This document shows positions 15,657 to 25,303 of a stretch of 32,492 bases of DNA, piece after piece. A program made the position numbers and the translations under genes. The notes beneath the pieces were generated by a model. The model did not search any database. It was given only the letters and a program-made list of their open reading frames with translations, and was not told where the DNA came from. Numbering within the stretch: the first letter of the stretch is position 1; every line of letters begins with the position of its first letter. Source of the stretch: Rhodococcus sp. SMB37 (GTDB taxonomy: Bacteria > Actinomycetota > Actinomycetes > Mycobacteriales > Mycobacteriaceae); assembly GCF_004345605.1 (NCBI RefSeq), contig NZ_SLVY01000028.1:1-32492 (forward strand), read 5' to 3'.

Positions 15657-15855
15657 CGCCGGGGGCCGGGCGGCCCCACCGCGCTCGCCGTCGCGGACAT
15701 CGCAGCGGTACCCCCGCGAGCGTCGGTGCGTCGCGGTGCTCGATACCCCGTCGAGGCCCAAGCCTGCCGGTGCCCGGGCGCCCGCCTCTGCGGCGGCAGA
15801 AGTCATCGATCACGGGGCGTCCCCGGCTCGTCGGGGGTGTTTCCGCTCGCCCCCG

Positions 15856-16398
15856 TCACCGCCGACCGGGGTGGTCTGCGCGTGCGGTGGCCGGGTGCGG
15901 GCGTTCGGCGGCGGGGTGTCCGGGCCGCAGGTGCGCCACCGCGGACAGTCGCAGCGGGGTGAGCGGACCGTCGGCGGTCACCGCCACCGGCTCGGTGACC
16001 ACACACACGTGGTCGCCGCCCTCGTCGAGCAACGCGATCCGGCGGCTCAGCATCCGGTGCCGGCAGGTGGGCAGCTCCGGTGCCCCGCCCGGTCCGGCGC
16101 GCACCATCAGGCCGGCGAACTTGTCGACCTCGTCGCCGGTGAGGGTGCCGAACCGTTCGGCGAGCGCGGACGCGTCCCGGTCCAGAAAGTGCAGGCCCAG
16201 ATGGGTGGCGCGCAGCGCGAGCCGGTAGGTGTGGTTGGCCTTCGACAGCCACACCGTGTACCGGCCCGGCGCGATGCTGGACTGGGCGTGGAACCCGACC
16301 AGACACCCCCCGCGCTCGCCGCCGGCGGCGGCGGTGACCACCAGCATCGACGGATCGAGCATCGCCATCAACGCATCGAACGGCTCCCCCGTCCCCAT
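15856..16398 (-). CDS. flavin reductase-like protein (FMN-binding split barrel)
   Basis: The 180-residue protein resembles flavin reductase domain proteins: DALMAMLDPSMLVVTAAAGGERGGCLVGFHAQSS (first 40 residues, shown in parts) matches the family start where the Thr-rich strand and GC.. segment hold FMN, followed by YTVWLSKANHTYRLALRATHLGLHFLDRDAS. Such proteins reduce flavin for a partner oxygenase or bind F420/FMN. The C-terminus after LRPGHPAAER is proline-, alanine- and histidine-rich. The ATG at 16398 was preferred over the upstream open frame because GGGAG lies about 9 nt upstream and the fold begins there. It lies near DosR-type genes, so induction by hypoxia or stress is possible but not shown. 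Confidence 0.75.
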   Translation of the reverse strand: MGTGEPFDALMAMLDPSMLVVTAAAGGERGGCLVGFHAQSSIAPGRYTVWLSKANHTYRLALRATHLGLHFLDRDASALAERFGTLTGDEVDKFAGLMVRAGPGGAPELPTCRHRMLSRRIALLDEGGDHVCVVTEPVAVTADGPLTPLRLSAVAHLRPGHPAAERPHPATARADHPGRR

Positions 16399-16622
16399 CG
16401 TGGCACGCTCCCTTCCTTCGTCCGGATCTGCCGGACCCGGTTCTCCGTCCCGGGAAACCACCACGGCCGCGCCCCGGTGATTCCACGCCCAGTATCTTCC
16501 CACCACGGGAATGCATCCGGACGGAAGTGCCCGGTGCCGGACCGGCCCACCGACCTCGACCACGCAGTGGATCGAATCGACGGCGGAGCCGAGACCACGG
16601 CTGCAGGGAACCGGCGAGCGAG

Positions 16623-16636
16623 ATCACGCATGTGAT
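16623..16636. promoter_or_regulatory. ATCAC-N4-GTGAT palindrome upstream of the flavin reductase gene
   Basis: ATCACGCATGTGAT lies between the flavin reductase start (16398) and the end of the CBS gene. Its 5-bp arms are perfect. It could be an operator, but it lies over 200 nt from the start codon, and no regulator is identified. Confidence 0.25.
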
Positions 16637-16691
16637 ACAGGCGCGGATCGCCCGGTCATTCATAGTCGTGAAAAGGTGGCAGTGGACGTGG

Positions 16692-17125
16692 TCATCTCTC
16701 CGGACCAGCTCCCCGGAAGCACATCGTCTTCGTGAAGGCGATGAGGAGGTACTCGGGTAGGTGGCGCGCGAGGTCGGCTTCGCTGATGATCCCCACGACG
16801 CGGCGGTCGTCGACCACCGGCAGGTGTCGAAGCTGGTGAGCTTGCATGACGATAAGGGCGTCCTCGGCCTCGGCGTCGGCCTGGATGCACACGGGCCGCT
16901 CCGGCACGAGTGCACCGACGGTCGTGGTAGCGGGGTCGAGTTGCGCGGCGATGCCGTCGAGCACGAGGTCCCGGTCGGTGATGATGCCCCGTAGATATCC
17001 GTCGTCGTCACAGACGGGCAGGCTCCGGTGTCCCACTGCCGCATCCTCTGCGCCGCGGTGTGCACGGTGTCGTGGGCGTCGAGGTACGCCGCTTCGATGT
17101 GCATGATGTCGCAGGCGCGGGTCAT
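16692..17125 (-). pseudogene. CBS-domain pair protein with an internal frameshift
   Basis: The product would be a two-CBS-domain protein of about 140 residues, like the DosR-regulon protein Hrp1. The first frame starts at the ATG at 17125 (MTRACDIMHIEAAYLDAHDT...QRMRQ). The conserved continuation (GHRSLPVCDDDGYLRGIITDRD, then HQLRHLPVVDDRRVVGIISEADLA) is read in the next frame. The break is near 17036-17040, consistent with a one-base loss or a two-base gain. CBS pairs bind adenosine nucleotides and act as energy or stress sensors. Unless this is a sequencing error, no full product is made. GAAGGG lies 9 nt before the start within the sequence ATCGAAGGG. Confidence 0.75.
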
Positions 17126-17136
17126 GGCACCCGACC

Positions 17137-17146
17137 CCCTTCGATC
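17137..17146 (-). promoter_or_regulatory. GATCGAAGGG leader/ribosome-binding motif of the CBS gene
   Basis: On the minus strand GATCGAAGGG precedes the start by about 11 nt, and GAAGGG serves as ribosome-binding site. The same 10 bases precede the SPW gene, with close variants before the cold-shock gene and the small hypothetical gene at the right end of the window. Confidence 0.4.
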
Positions 17147-17262
17147 AGGCGCAGGCATTCGCCCCTCAGGGCCGGCCCGATGCCGGTGGTCGGGGGACTC
17201 TTCACCATGTGTCGTGCGTGCACGATGGTTCCTTCGTACCAGGCCATCAGTTGTTGGCACTT

Positions 17263-17511
17263 TCAGCGTCGCAGTTGCCATCGCTCAGAGGAAGGGCCAT
17301 TGGGCCACCGAAGATACGGAAACCGGGACATCAGCTCCCTGCACAGTTCTATCCCGTTTCCGTCGGACAGGCGAACGTCCAACACCGCGACCTGCGGTCG
17401 CACGGCCGGAATACGCGCCAGTGCCTGAGCCACCGTGGCTGCTTCCCCGACGACCTCGAGATCGGGATCGTCTTCGAGGAGCTCCCTCAAACCGCGCCGG
17501 ACGACCTCGTG
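17263..17511 (-). pseudogene. DevR/NarL-type response regulator, receiver-domain fragment
   Basis: The fragment reads [22 protein letters not shown], then [17 protein letters not shown], then [19 protein letters not shown] and LMSRFP, a DevR/DosR-like receiver domain including the phosphoacceptor Asp in VLDVRL. The first strand with the acidic pair (VDDH) is cut before HEVV, and everything after SRFP (the Lys site and the entire LuxR-type DNA-binding domain) is gone. Both ends were therefore lost. DevR controls dormancy genes such as CBS and SPW proteins, and the neighbouring genes are of that type. Confidence 0.78.
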
Positions 17512-17525
17512 TGAAAATTTATAGT

Positions 17526-17931
17526 TTATGGTGTTCGAGGCGGTAAGTGGTTCACGAAGGTTCTGCACGAAGGGGACCGATGACCGACCTGCAGTCTTGT
17601 CTGCAGTCGTGGAAGTGATCCTGCCACCGACACCTGCTCGGCTGCCCGGTCCGCGGCTTCGGGCACGGGATCTCCAGTGCCGATACGCCTGTCCATACGC
17701 TCAAGATATCGAATGCCTTGGAGCCCGGGAGCCGCACCCATGGCTGTCCCGCTGGGACGGCTCGCTATCCGGCGCCGCCACCACGATCCAGGGGGATAGC
17801 GCGTTGCCGCCATGATGGCCTCGGCCTGCGGTCCGCTCGCGGTCACCTCGCGAAGGACTCCACGACCGATCGGCACCAACGATCGTCATCCCAGCTGTCC
17901 GGTGCGCTGCCCATGAGCTCGAATTGTTCGA
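17526..17931. other. no recognisable gene
   Basis: The stretch lies between the DevR fragment and the broken SDR. Open frames exist on both strands, but none gives a motif I recognise. It probably holds the decayed remainder of the same gene cluster. Confidence 0.4.
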
Positions 17932-19197
<1,266 letters not shown>

Positions 19198-20025
19198 TCA
19201 TTCCGGGTTCGGTGTCGTTCCCGTCGTGGCGAAATGTCTGCGGTAGTCGGTGGGCGTGACACCGAGATGGCGGAGGAACACACGGCGCAAGGTCTCGTCG
19301 CTCCCGAATCCGCTCCGTCGGGCGGTCGAGGTCACGCTGTGGCCGTCGAGCAGGAGTTGTTGCGCGTGGCCGAGCCGTACTTGCTCCACCCACCGGGCCG
19401 GTGTCGTCCCCAATTCGCTACGGAACAGCCTCGTCAGGTGCCGGGTGCTGACCGCGGCGGCGCGTGCCATCGCCGGTAGTCCGTGCTCGGCGGAGGGATC
19501 GTTGCGCACCGACTCGATCACCGTGTGCAGCAGGTCGGAGGGCTCCGGTGGGGTGGTGTGCCTCGCGAACTGTGCCTGCCCGCCCGGACGCCGGAGGAAC
19601 ACCACCAGTTCACGGGCGATGTGCCGGGCCGCGGCGGCGCCGTGGTCGTCCTCGACGAGGTAGAGCGTCAGATCGATACCGGAGCTGATCCCCGCGGAGG
19701 TGACCATGTGCCCGTCGCGCACGTGGATTGCGTCCGCGTCGACTCGGACACGGGGATATCGGCGAGCGAGAACATCGGCGTGCCGCCAGTGCGTCGTCCC
19801 CCGGCGGCCGTCGAGCAGGCCGAGTTCGGCCAGCACGAATGCGCCCGTGCATACGGATGCGACGCGTGTCGCGCCGGCGGCCACGGCCCGCACGGTCGCC
19901 GACAGCCCGGGGTCGATCGTCGCCTCGGTCAGGTGCTCGCCGCCGGCGACGAGCACCGTGTCGACGCGCCCGGCGTCGCCGGCGGTGACGGTGCCTCCCA
20001 ACGGCATCCCGGTCGAGGTGGTCAC
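19198..20025 (-). pseudogene. GlxA-type AraC regulator missing its N-terminus
   Basis: About 275 residues remain of a GlxA-type regulator (usually about 320 residues): an N-terminal DJ-1/PfpI-like amidotransferase fold (VDTVLVAGGEH, VASVCTGAFVLAELGLLDGR, THWRH, VTSAGISSGIDLTL) and a C-terminal AraC DNA-binding domain with two helix-turn-helix units (MARAAAVSTRHLTRLFRSEL and STARRSGFGSDETLRRVFLR). The first 40-45 residues of the PfpI fold are lost, and the 5' end runs straight into an IS3 orfA fragment near 20040. The GTG at 20025 could start a shortened protein, which may still bind DNA but is unlikely to fold fully. Confidence 0.8.
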
Positions 20026-20039
20026 CTCGCCGGTCAGCG

Positions 20040-20128
20040 GCGATACCTCGGATCGTCGCGCCGGGTGTGGACTCGTACAACTCGACGGCCTGGCGCCGGA
20101 ACTCCTCCGAATAGTTCTTTCGTGACAT
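20040..20128 (-). pseudogene. IS3-family orfA, N-terminal fragment
   Basis: It starts at the ATG at 20128 and reads SRKNYSEEFRRQAVELYEST and PGATIRGIAAD, the N-terminal helix-turn-helix of an IS3-family OrfA. It then runs into GlxA-type sequence in another frame. Only about 28 codons are left. Confidence 0.85.
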
Positions 20129-20171
20129 GACTGAAGATCATCTCGCTTCCCCAGCAGGTGCTGGATTCAGC

Positions 20172-20191
20172 GTGTCCAAGAACCGGGGTCA
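20172..20191. repeat. IS3-type terminal repeat upstream of the orfA fragment
   Basis: The minus strand reads TGACCCCGGTTCTTGGACAC, a sequence typical of IS3-family termini. It lies 44 nt upstream of the orfA start. Its partner is absent because the rest of the element was lost. Confidence 0.5.
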
Positions 20192-20269
20192 AGGCCCTGT
20201 CGACGCTTGGGCGTGGGCCGACCGGAGGTGATTCACTGCGACGGTGATGAACCATTCGGCGCAATATTG

Positions 20270-20587
20270 CGGATCTCTCTGGCTCGATTAGCCGGTCAAT
20301 GCACTTGTCCCCACCGCCCCACCCGATCTGGTGACACCCAACTCACGGCACACGTCGGCGAAGTTTCGCGAGACGTACTGGGCCCCGTTGTCGGAGTGAA
20401 AGATCGCCCCGGCGAGCCCGACGGCACCGCGGGCGGCGGCCGCTGCCCGCAGCGCGTCGGTGACCAACTCGGTACGCATGTGAGCGGCGATCGACCAGCC
20501 TGCCAGCTGTCCCGAGTGCAGGTTCAACACCGTTGCCAGATAAAGGAATTGCCCGTCTCCGATCGGCAAGTACGTGATGGACATCAT
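20270..20587 (-). pseudogene. IS3-family orfB fragment (rve core)
   Basis: About 98 residues of an IS3 OrfB integrase core remain: ITYLPIGDGQFLYLATVLNL, then LAGWSIAAHMRTELVTDAL, then IFHSDNGAQYVSRNFADVC (second catalytic Asp) and ELGVTRSGGAVGTSA. The N-terminal HTH and first aspartate strand are missing, and reading stops before the catalytic Glu. It lies on the far side of the terminal repeat at 20172-20191, so it belongs to a different IS3 copy from the orfA fragment. Confidence 0.85.
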
Positions 20588-20896
20588 CGACGCCTACGCC
20601 GACACCGACCGTCGCCGCGGCAGAACCAAGCTGACCCGAGTGATCAACACGATCCGCACCGGCGTCCCGGACGGTCTCGGGTGAACTCGCCCAACTCGGA
20701 CGCACCCTGCACCGCAGACGGGCCGACGTGCTGGCCTACTTCGACCACCGCGCCCCGAACGGACCCACCGAGGCGATCAACGGCCGGCTCGAAGCATTGC
20801 GCCGGCATGCCCTGAAGATTCCGCAACCTTGTCCACTACCGGATCCGGTCATTGCTGCACTGCGGCAACCTCACCCACGCAATCGATGCACTCTAA
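20578..20896 (+). pseudogene. ISL3-family transposase, C-terminal fragment with two frameshifts
   Basis: The reading runs across three frames. The frames give DIIDAYADTDRRRGRTKLTR and TGVPDG, then ELAQLGRTLHRRRADVLAYF with NGPTEAINGRLEALRRHAL, then FRNLVHYRIRSLLHCGNLTH and AIDAL before TAA. This is the C-terminal domain of an ISL3-family transposase; the N-terminal half and catalytic core are gone. It abuts the IS3 orfB fragment. Confidence 0.8.
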
Positions 20897-20911
20897 AACC
20901 GGAAGAGCCCC
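20895..20911. repeat. ISL3-type terminal inverted repeat
   Basis: AAAACCGGAAGAGCCCC directly follows the ISL3 transposase stop. Its reverse complement GGGGCTCTTCCGGTTTT has the GGCTCTTCCGGTTT core common to ISL3 family ends. Only this end is present. Confidence 0.65.
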
Positions 20912-21070
20912 GTCAGCGCCATGTCATCAGCGTTGCCACGCCTGCCGTGGGCTAGGACTTTCGCTGGCCGCGGCACACCGGCACCCATCTGCAGTTGCGC
21001 ACCGAGACTCCGACTCCCACGGCGTAGCAGACACGGGCGCGTCGAGGTGACACCAGCACAGGGTGGCGAC

Positions 21071-21105
21071 CGGCTCTCATGGCGATGATCGGCATGAGAG
21101 CCGGC
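21071..21105 (-). terminator. catalase transcription terminator hairpin
   Basis: CCGGCTCTCATG (21071-21082) and CATGAGAGCCGG (21094-21105) form a perfect 12-bp stem with an 11-nt loop. It lies 23 nt after the catalase stop on the minus strand. No T run follows, which is usual in high-GC actinobacteria. Confidence 0.65.
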
Positions 21106-21127
21106 GTCCCGCGGTTCGGTCGTGAGG

Positions 21128-22645
21128 TCAGGCTTTCGCTTGGGCGGAAGTGCGTGCCGCATTGGATTGTTCGGCGGCCTTGAAGTCCCGTTCCCCTGCT
21201 TTCGTCCGGACCCCGGACTCGACCCTGTCACCGAGGGTGTGGTCGACGTTGTGCCAATACTCGAAGGCTCTGGCCAAGACCGGCTCGCTGACGCCGTTGA
21301 GCAAGTGACCGACGATGTTGTCGACCAGACGATCGCGGGCCGCGTCGTCGAGTACCTCCCGGACCATCGTCCGAGCCTGCCCCCAGTCGTCATCCTCCTT
21401 GTGGAGTGTGTAGGCGGCGCGCACCATCTCGCCGTCGGTGTACCAGCCGGCCGGCTCACCGGCTACCGCGGGATCAGCATGTGGTCCGCCCTTGGAGTTC
21501 GGCACATATACCGGGTCGCCGGGATTACGGTGCCGCATCGGTCCGTCCTTCGAGTAGGAACGCACGGGGATGCGCGGCGCGTTGACCGGCAACTCGTTGT
21601 AGTTGGGGCCGATCCGATACCGGTGTGCGTCGGGATAGGAGAACAACCGACCCAACAGCATCTTGTCCGGGCTGGGGCCGATCCCCGGCACGAGGTTGCT
21701 CGGTTCGAACGCCGCCTGCTCGATCTCGGTGTGATAGTCGCTGGGATTGCGGTCCAGCGTCATCCTGCCGACCTCGATGAGCGGGTAGTCCCCGTGCGGC
21801 CAGACCTTGGTGAGATCGAAGGGGTTGAACCGATAGGTTTTCGCCTCCTCGAAGGGCATGATCTGCATCTTCAACGTCCAGCTCGGGTACTGGCCCCGAT
21901 CGATGTGCTCCCATAGGTCCCGCAGGTGGTAGTCCGTGTCCATCGAGGCCATCTGGTCGGCCTCGTGCTGGGTGAAGAACTCGACGCCCTGATCGGTGAG
22001 GAAGTGGTATTTCACCCAGAAACGCTCGCCCTCGGCATTGACCCACATGTAGGTGTGACTCGAATAGCCGTTCATGTGACGCCAGGTGCGCGGGATTCCG
22101 CGGTCCCCCATCAACCAGGTCACCTGGTGGGCCGACTCCGGCGAAAGAGTCCAGAAGTCCCACTGCATATCGTGATCGCGCAGATTGTTGTCGGCCCGCC
22201 GCTTCTGCGAACGGATGAAGTCTTGGAACTTCATCGGATCGCGCATGAAGAAGATCGGCGTGTTGTTGCCGACCATGTCGTAGTTGCCCTGCTCGGTGTA
22301 GAACTTGATCGCGAAACCACGGGGGTCGCGCCAGGTATCCGGGCTGCCCCGTTCGCCTGCCACGGTGGAGAACCGGATCAACAATTCCGTTGTCTTGCCC
22401 GGCTGGAAGAGGTCGGCCTTGGTGTAGGCGCTGACATCACCGGTCACCACGAAATGGCCGAATGCGCCACCGCCCTTGGCATGCGGTTGCCGCTCGGGCA
22501 CACGTTCCCGGTTGAACGTGGCCATCTTCTCGATCAGGTAGTGATCCTGCAGCAGAATCGGCCCATCCGGCCCGACCGTCAGGGAGTGCTCGTCGCTGTA
22601 GACCGGGATACCGGCGTCATCGGTGGTGAAGTTCGGCTCGCTCAT
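21128..22645 (-). CDS. katA: monofunctional haem catalase
   Basis: The 505-residue catalase converts hydrogen peroxide to water and oxygen in the cytoplasm. Active-site elements are all present: distal His in [14 protein letters not shown] (about residues 51-64), Asn in [16 protein letters not shown], and proximal haem-ligand Tyr in [20 protein letters not shown]. The length is typical of clade-3-like small-subunit catalases. The ATG at 22645 ([10 protein letters not shown]) was preferred over two upstream in-frame starts because family members begin here and AGAGG lies upstream. It is divergent from the aldehyde dehydrogenase with a 318-bp shared region, and is followed by a strong hairpin. 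No OxyR or FurA gene lies next to it. Confidence 0.93.
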   Translation of the reverse strand: MSEPNFTTDDAGIPVYSDEHSLTVGPDGPILLQDHYLIEKMATFNRERVPERQPHAKGGGAFGHFVVTGDVSAYTKADLFQPGKTTELLIRFSTVAGERGSPDTWRDPRGFAIKFYTEQGNYDMVGNNTPIFFMRDPMKFQDFIRSQKRRADNNLRDHDMQWDFWTLSPESAHQVTWLMGDRGIPRTWRHMNGYSSHTYMWVNAEGERFWVKYHFLTDQGVEFFTQHEADQMASMDTDYHLRDLWEHIDRGQYPSWTLKMQIMPFEEAKTYRFNPFDLTKVWPHGDYPLIEVGRMTLDRNPSDYHTEIEQAAFEPSNLVPGIGPSPDKMLLGRLFSYPDAHRYRIGPNYNELPVNAPRIPVRSYSKDGPMRHRNPGDPVYVPNSKGGPHADPAVAGEPAGWYTDGEMVRAAYTLHKEDDDWGQARTMVREVLDDAARDRLVDNIVGHLLNGVSEPVLARAFEYWHNVDHTLGDRVESGVRTKAGERDFKAAEQSNAARTSAQAKA

Positions 22646-22751
22646 TACGCACCTCTGATTCGGGTTCATGAACGGTCGGGCGGCTCGTGGAGAACCTTGG
22701 TCCGGCGTGCGCACCAGTGCCCGTCAGTATGACCGCATCAATCGCCGCGAG

Positions 22752-22767
22752 TGTGATCTGAATCACC
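22752..22767. promoter_or_regulatory. CRP/GlxR-like palindrome in the catalase-aldehyde dehydrogenase spacer
   Basis: TGTGATCTGAATCACC fits the actinobacterial CRP/GlxR pattern TGTGA-N6-TCACA except for the last base. The palindrome lies 107 nt upstream of the catalase start and about 200 nt upstream of the aldehyde dehydrogenase start. Nothing else could be recognised in the 318-bp spacer (22646-22963) apart from a GGAGG at 22951-22955. Confidence 0.4.
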
Positions 22768-22963
22768 TTGCCCCTCGAGTCTAGCCCGTTCCGTCCAGGA
22801 GCCCGGTGTTCGACGTTCTGCACGTCACTTCTTGCCGTCACTTGCTGTAGTGCAGCGGGTCGCGGGTCACCGGCGGCGTTGTTCGACTGCACGAGTGCGT
22901 GGACGGGCAGCGGGTACTCGGCAGACGGGGTCCCGATCATCGACGCATCTGGAGGTGCTTTGC

Positions 22964-24469
22964 ATGACCACCGCAACCGCCCCGTACATCGATTTCGACG
23001 GTCAGTACATCGCCGGAGCCTGGCGGCCCGGGCGGCTCGGCCGCACAGGTGTGGACACTGATCCCTATTCGGGCACGACACTGGCCGAGATCGCCCTGGC
23101 CAACGAAGCCGATCTCGATGAGGCGTACCGGGCGGCCGAGTCCGCCCAGCACGACTGGGCGGCCCTGCTGCCGGCGGAACGGACCGCGGTCATGCTCGCG
23201 GCGGTCACCATCATGCAGGACCGCCGCGAAGAGATCATCGACTGGTTGATCAAGGAGTCCGGCAGCACCCGCGGCAAGGCCGAACTGGAATGGCAGCTCG
23301 TACACGCCATCACCGCTGAAGCGGCCTCGTTCCCGAACCGGATGACCGGCATGATCCTGCCGATCGACGAGCCCGGCAAAGAAAGCCGATCCTACCGGCA
23401 ACCCCTCGGGGTGATCGGGGTGATCAGTCCGTGGAACTTCCCGATGTACCTGTCCCACCGGTCGATCGGTCCGGCGCTGGCGCTCGGCAACGGGGTGGTC
23501 GTCAAGCCGGCCGAGGACACGCCCATCACCGGTGGGCTCCTCTTGGCCAAGATCTTCGAAGAAGCCGGCCTGCCCCCGGGACTGTTCAATGTCGTGATCG
23601 GCCCGACCTCGGAGATCGGCGACCCCTTCACCCTGCACGACATACCCAGCCTGATCTCGTTCACCGGCTCCACCGGGGTCGGGCGTCGTATCGGCCAACT
23701 CGCCATGCAGGCTCCACGGATCAAGCGGGTGGCCCTCGAACTCGGTGGTAACGCTCCGTTCGTGGTCCTCGACGACGCCGACCTCGACGACGCGGTGCCG
23801 GCCGCAGTGCTGGGCCGCTTCCTCCACCAGGGACAGATCTGCATGAGCGCCAACCGGTTTCTGGTGGACGCCTCACTGCACGACGAGTTCGTCGAGCGTT
23901 TCGTCGCTCAGGTCGAGGAGCTCGAATACGGCGATCCCCACGATGAGCAGGTCACCATCGGGCCCATCATCAACCAGAAGCAGTTGCGCGCCCACCTGGC
24001 CAACATCGACGCGGCCACCAAGGCGGGCGCAACCCAGCTGCTCGGCGGCGCACCGGACGGGCAGCTGCTGCCACCCCACGTGTTCGTCAACGCCCGGCAC
24101 GACAACCCGATCGTGCAGAACGAAACCTTCGGGCCGATCGCGCCCATCGTCTCGGTCCACGGCGAACAAGACGCTCTGCGTCTGGCCAATGCCACGCCCT
24201 TCGGCTTGTCGAGCGCGGTGTTCTCCCGGGACGAGGAGCGGGCTCGCCGGTTTGCGCTCGGCATCCGCGCCGGCATGACCCACATCAACGACCATCCTGT
24301 CGCCGACACCCCGACCGGCCCCTTCGGGGGCGAGAAGAACAGCGGCATCGGCCGCTTCGGGGGCGAATGGATCATCCGCGAGTTCACGCGGGAGCACTGG
24401 GTGACCGCACGACACCAGTCGGCGTCGTACCCGTCGCCGTACACCCGCGGCGGCGGCACACGGACCTGA
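22964..24469 (+). CDS. NAD(P)-dependent aldehyde dehydrogenase
   Basis: The 501-residue enzyme oxidises an aldehyde to its carboxylic acid. Family signatures are clear: GVIGVISPWNFPMYL (cofactor-binding and oxyanion Asn, about residues 149-163), VVVKPAEDTPITGG, ISFTGSTGVGRRIG, general-base Glu in VALELGGNAPF, nucleophile Cys in HQGQICMSANRF, and ETFGPIAPIV near the C-terminus. It looks like the benzaldehyde/vanillin dehydrogenase branch, though the substrate is not determined. The ATG at 22964 is set by GGAGG at 22951-22955; the upstream open frame is non-coding. Divergent transcription from the catalase suggests linked induction, perhaps to handle peroxide and aldehydes from an oxidase. Confidence 0.93.
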   Translation: MTTATAPYIDFDGQYIAGAWRPGRLGRTGVDTDPYSGTTLAEIALANEADLDEAYRAAESAQHDWAALLPAERTAVMLAAVTIMQDRREEIIDWLIKESGSTRGKAELEWQLVHAITAEAASFPNRMTGMILPIDEPGKESRSYRQPLGVIGVISPWNFPMYLSHRSIGPALALGNGVVVKPAEDTPITGGLLLAKIFEEAGLPPGLFNVVIGPTSEIGDPFTLHDIPSLISFTGSTGVGRRIGQLAMQAPRIKRVALELGGNAPFVVLDDADLDDAVPAAVLGRFLHQGQICMSANRFLVDASLHDEFVERFVAQVEELEYGDPHDEQVTIGPIINQKQLRAHLANIDAATKAGATQLLGGAPDGQLLPPHVFVNARHDNPIVQNETFGPIAPIVSVHGEQDALRLANATPFGLSSAVFSRDEERARRFALGIRAGMTHINDHPVADTPTGPFGGEKNSGIGRFGGEWIIREFTREHWVTARHQSASYPSPYTRGGGTRT

Positions 24470-24479
24470 CCGGCCCCGC

Positions 24480-24865
24480 CCCGCGAGGCCGAAGTCGTCC
24501 ACCCGATGTCTCCGGCACGAGCCACCGGTTACCGTTGGGCCCCGCGCGGGCGGCTCGCCCGGTGACGATCACGGTGGCGGCGTGTGTGATAGCGGCCGCG
24601 ACGCTATCGCCACCCTCACCCCCCATCATGTTCGACCAGCGCAGCTGGTCGAACGGCAGAGCGCTACCGATGATGGCCCCGGCGTTGGGACCGCCCTCAT
24701 ACGAGACGAAGTCGTAGATCTCCCCGAGGCTGATGCCCGCGTCGGCGCACGCAACACGATGACCTCGACGGTGGTGCGCTTCTCACGGTGGGGCTTCACG
24801 CGACGACAGTGCTGTTCGGCACCACCGGCCGCTGCAGCCGCGCCGCGCATGATGTTGGCGCTCAT
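24480..24865 (-). pseudogene. thiolase-like (lipid-transfer/SCP-x type) N-terminal fragment
   Basis: It starts at the ATG at 24865 (MSANIMRGAAAAAGGAEQ), but the recognisable continuation is in another frame: ACADAGISLGEIYDFVSYEG, then GPNAGAIIGSALPFDQLRWS, NMMGGEGGDSVAAAITHAAT and VIVTGRA. This is the N-terminal domain of thiolase-like acyltransferases that act on acyl-CoA in fatty-acid or sterol side-chain breakdown. The rest of the protein is missing and the region is frameshifted, so it is a pseudogene. It converges on the aldehyde dehydrogenase. Confidence 0.65.
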
Positions 24866-25061
24866 CGCCTCTCTCCCCTTCGGCGTCTGCGGCGGCCGTG
24901 TGCGCGGCGCGCACCATGAGATCGACCGGTTCCACGCCGCCTTCGCGTTCGCTCACCTGGCCGTTGCCGATCAGAGCCACGTCCTCGACCCTCTCCGTCG
25001 GCACGGCCCGCGCGGCGGGATCGGGCCGACCGCTCAGGTAGAGCTTCCGGATCTCGGCACA
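24866..25061 (-). pseudogene. second thiolase-like N-terminal fragment
   Basis: The frame reads SGRPDPAARAVPTERVEDVALIG and NGQVSEREGGVEPVDLMVRA, close to the start of acetyl-CoA acetyltransferase-type proteins (TPVLVG.GQV.E....EPVDLM..A). It then runs without break into the thiolase fragment downstream, in a different frame. It probably represents a deletion product of two neighbouring thiolase genes. The stretch 25062-25303 has no recognisable gene. Confidence 0.5.
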
Positions 25062-25303
25062 GGCAACACCCCCATCCCCTACGCACGAACACTCCGTTGT
25101 GGCCCGATGATCGTCGCCGCCGTCGAAGCGGCGCAACCGGGGATGGCCGGCAACGACGGCGCTGACCTCGTGGTCCGGGAGGGTGATCTCGGTTGTAAGC
25201 CGGTTTTTTTCGAACTGACCGGCGGCGGAGTGGAGTTTCGACAGGAGCACGAGATCCTACGCCCCCCGTCGTCTTCCAGTGCGTGTGCGGATTGCGTCAG
25301 GGG

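Noticed and set aside
17191..17200. CGGGGGACTC upstream of the CBS gene as a DosR half-site
   Set aside because: Only one half matches the consensus; the second half fits at about two of six bases, so it is not strong enough to call.
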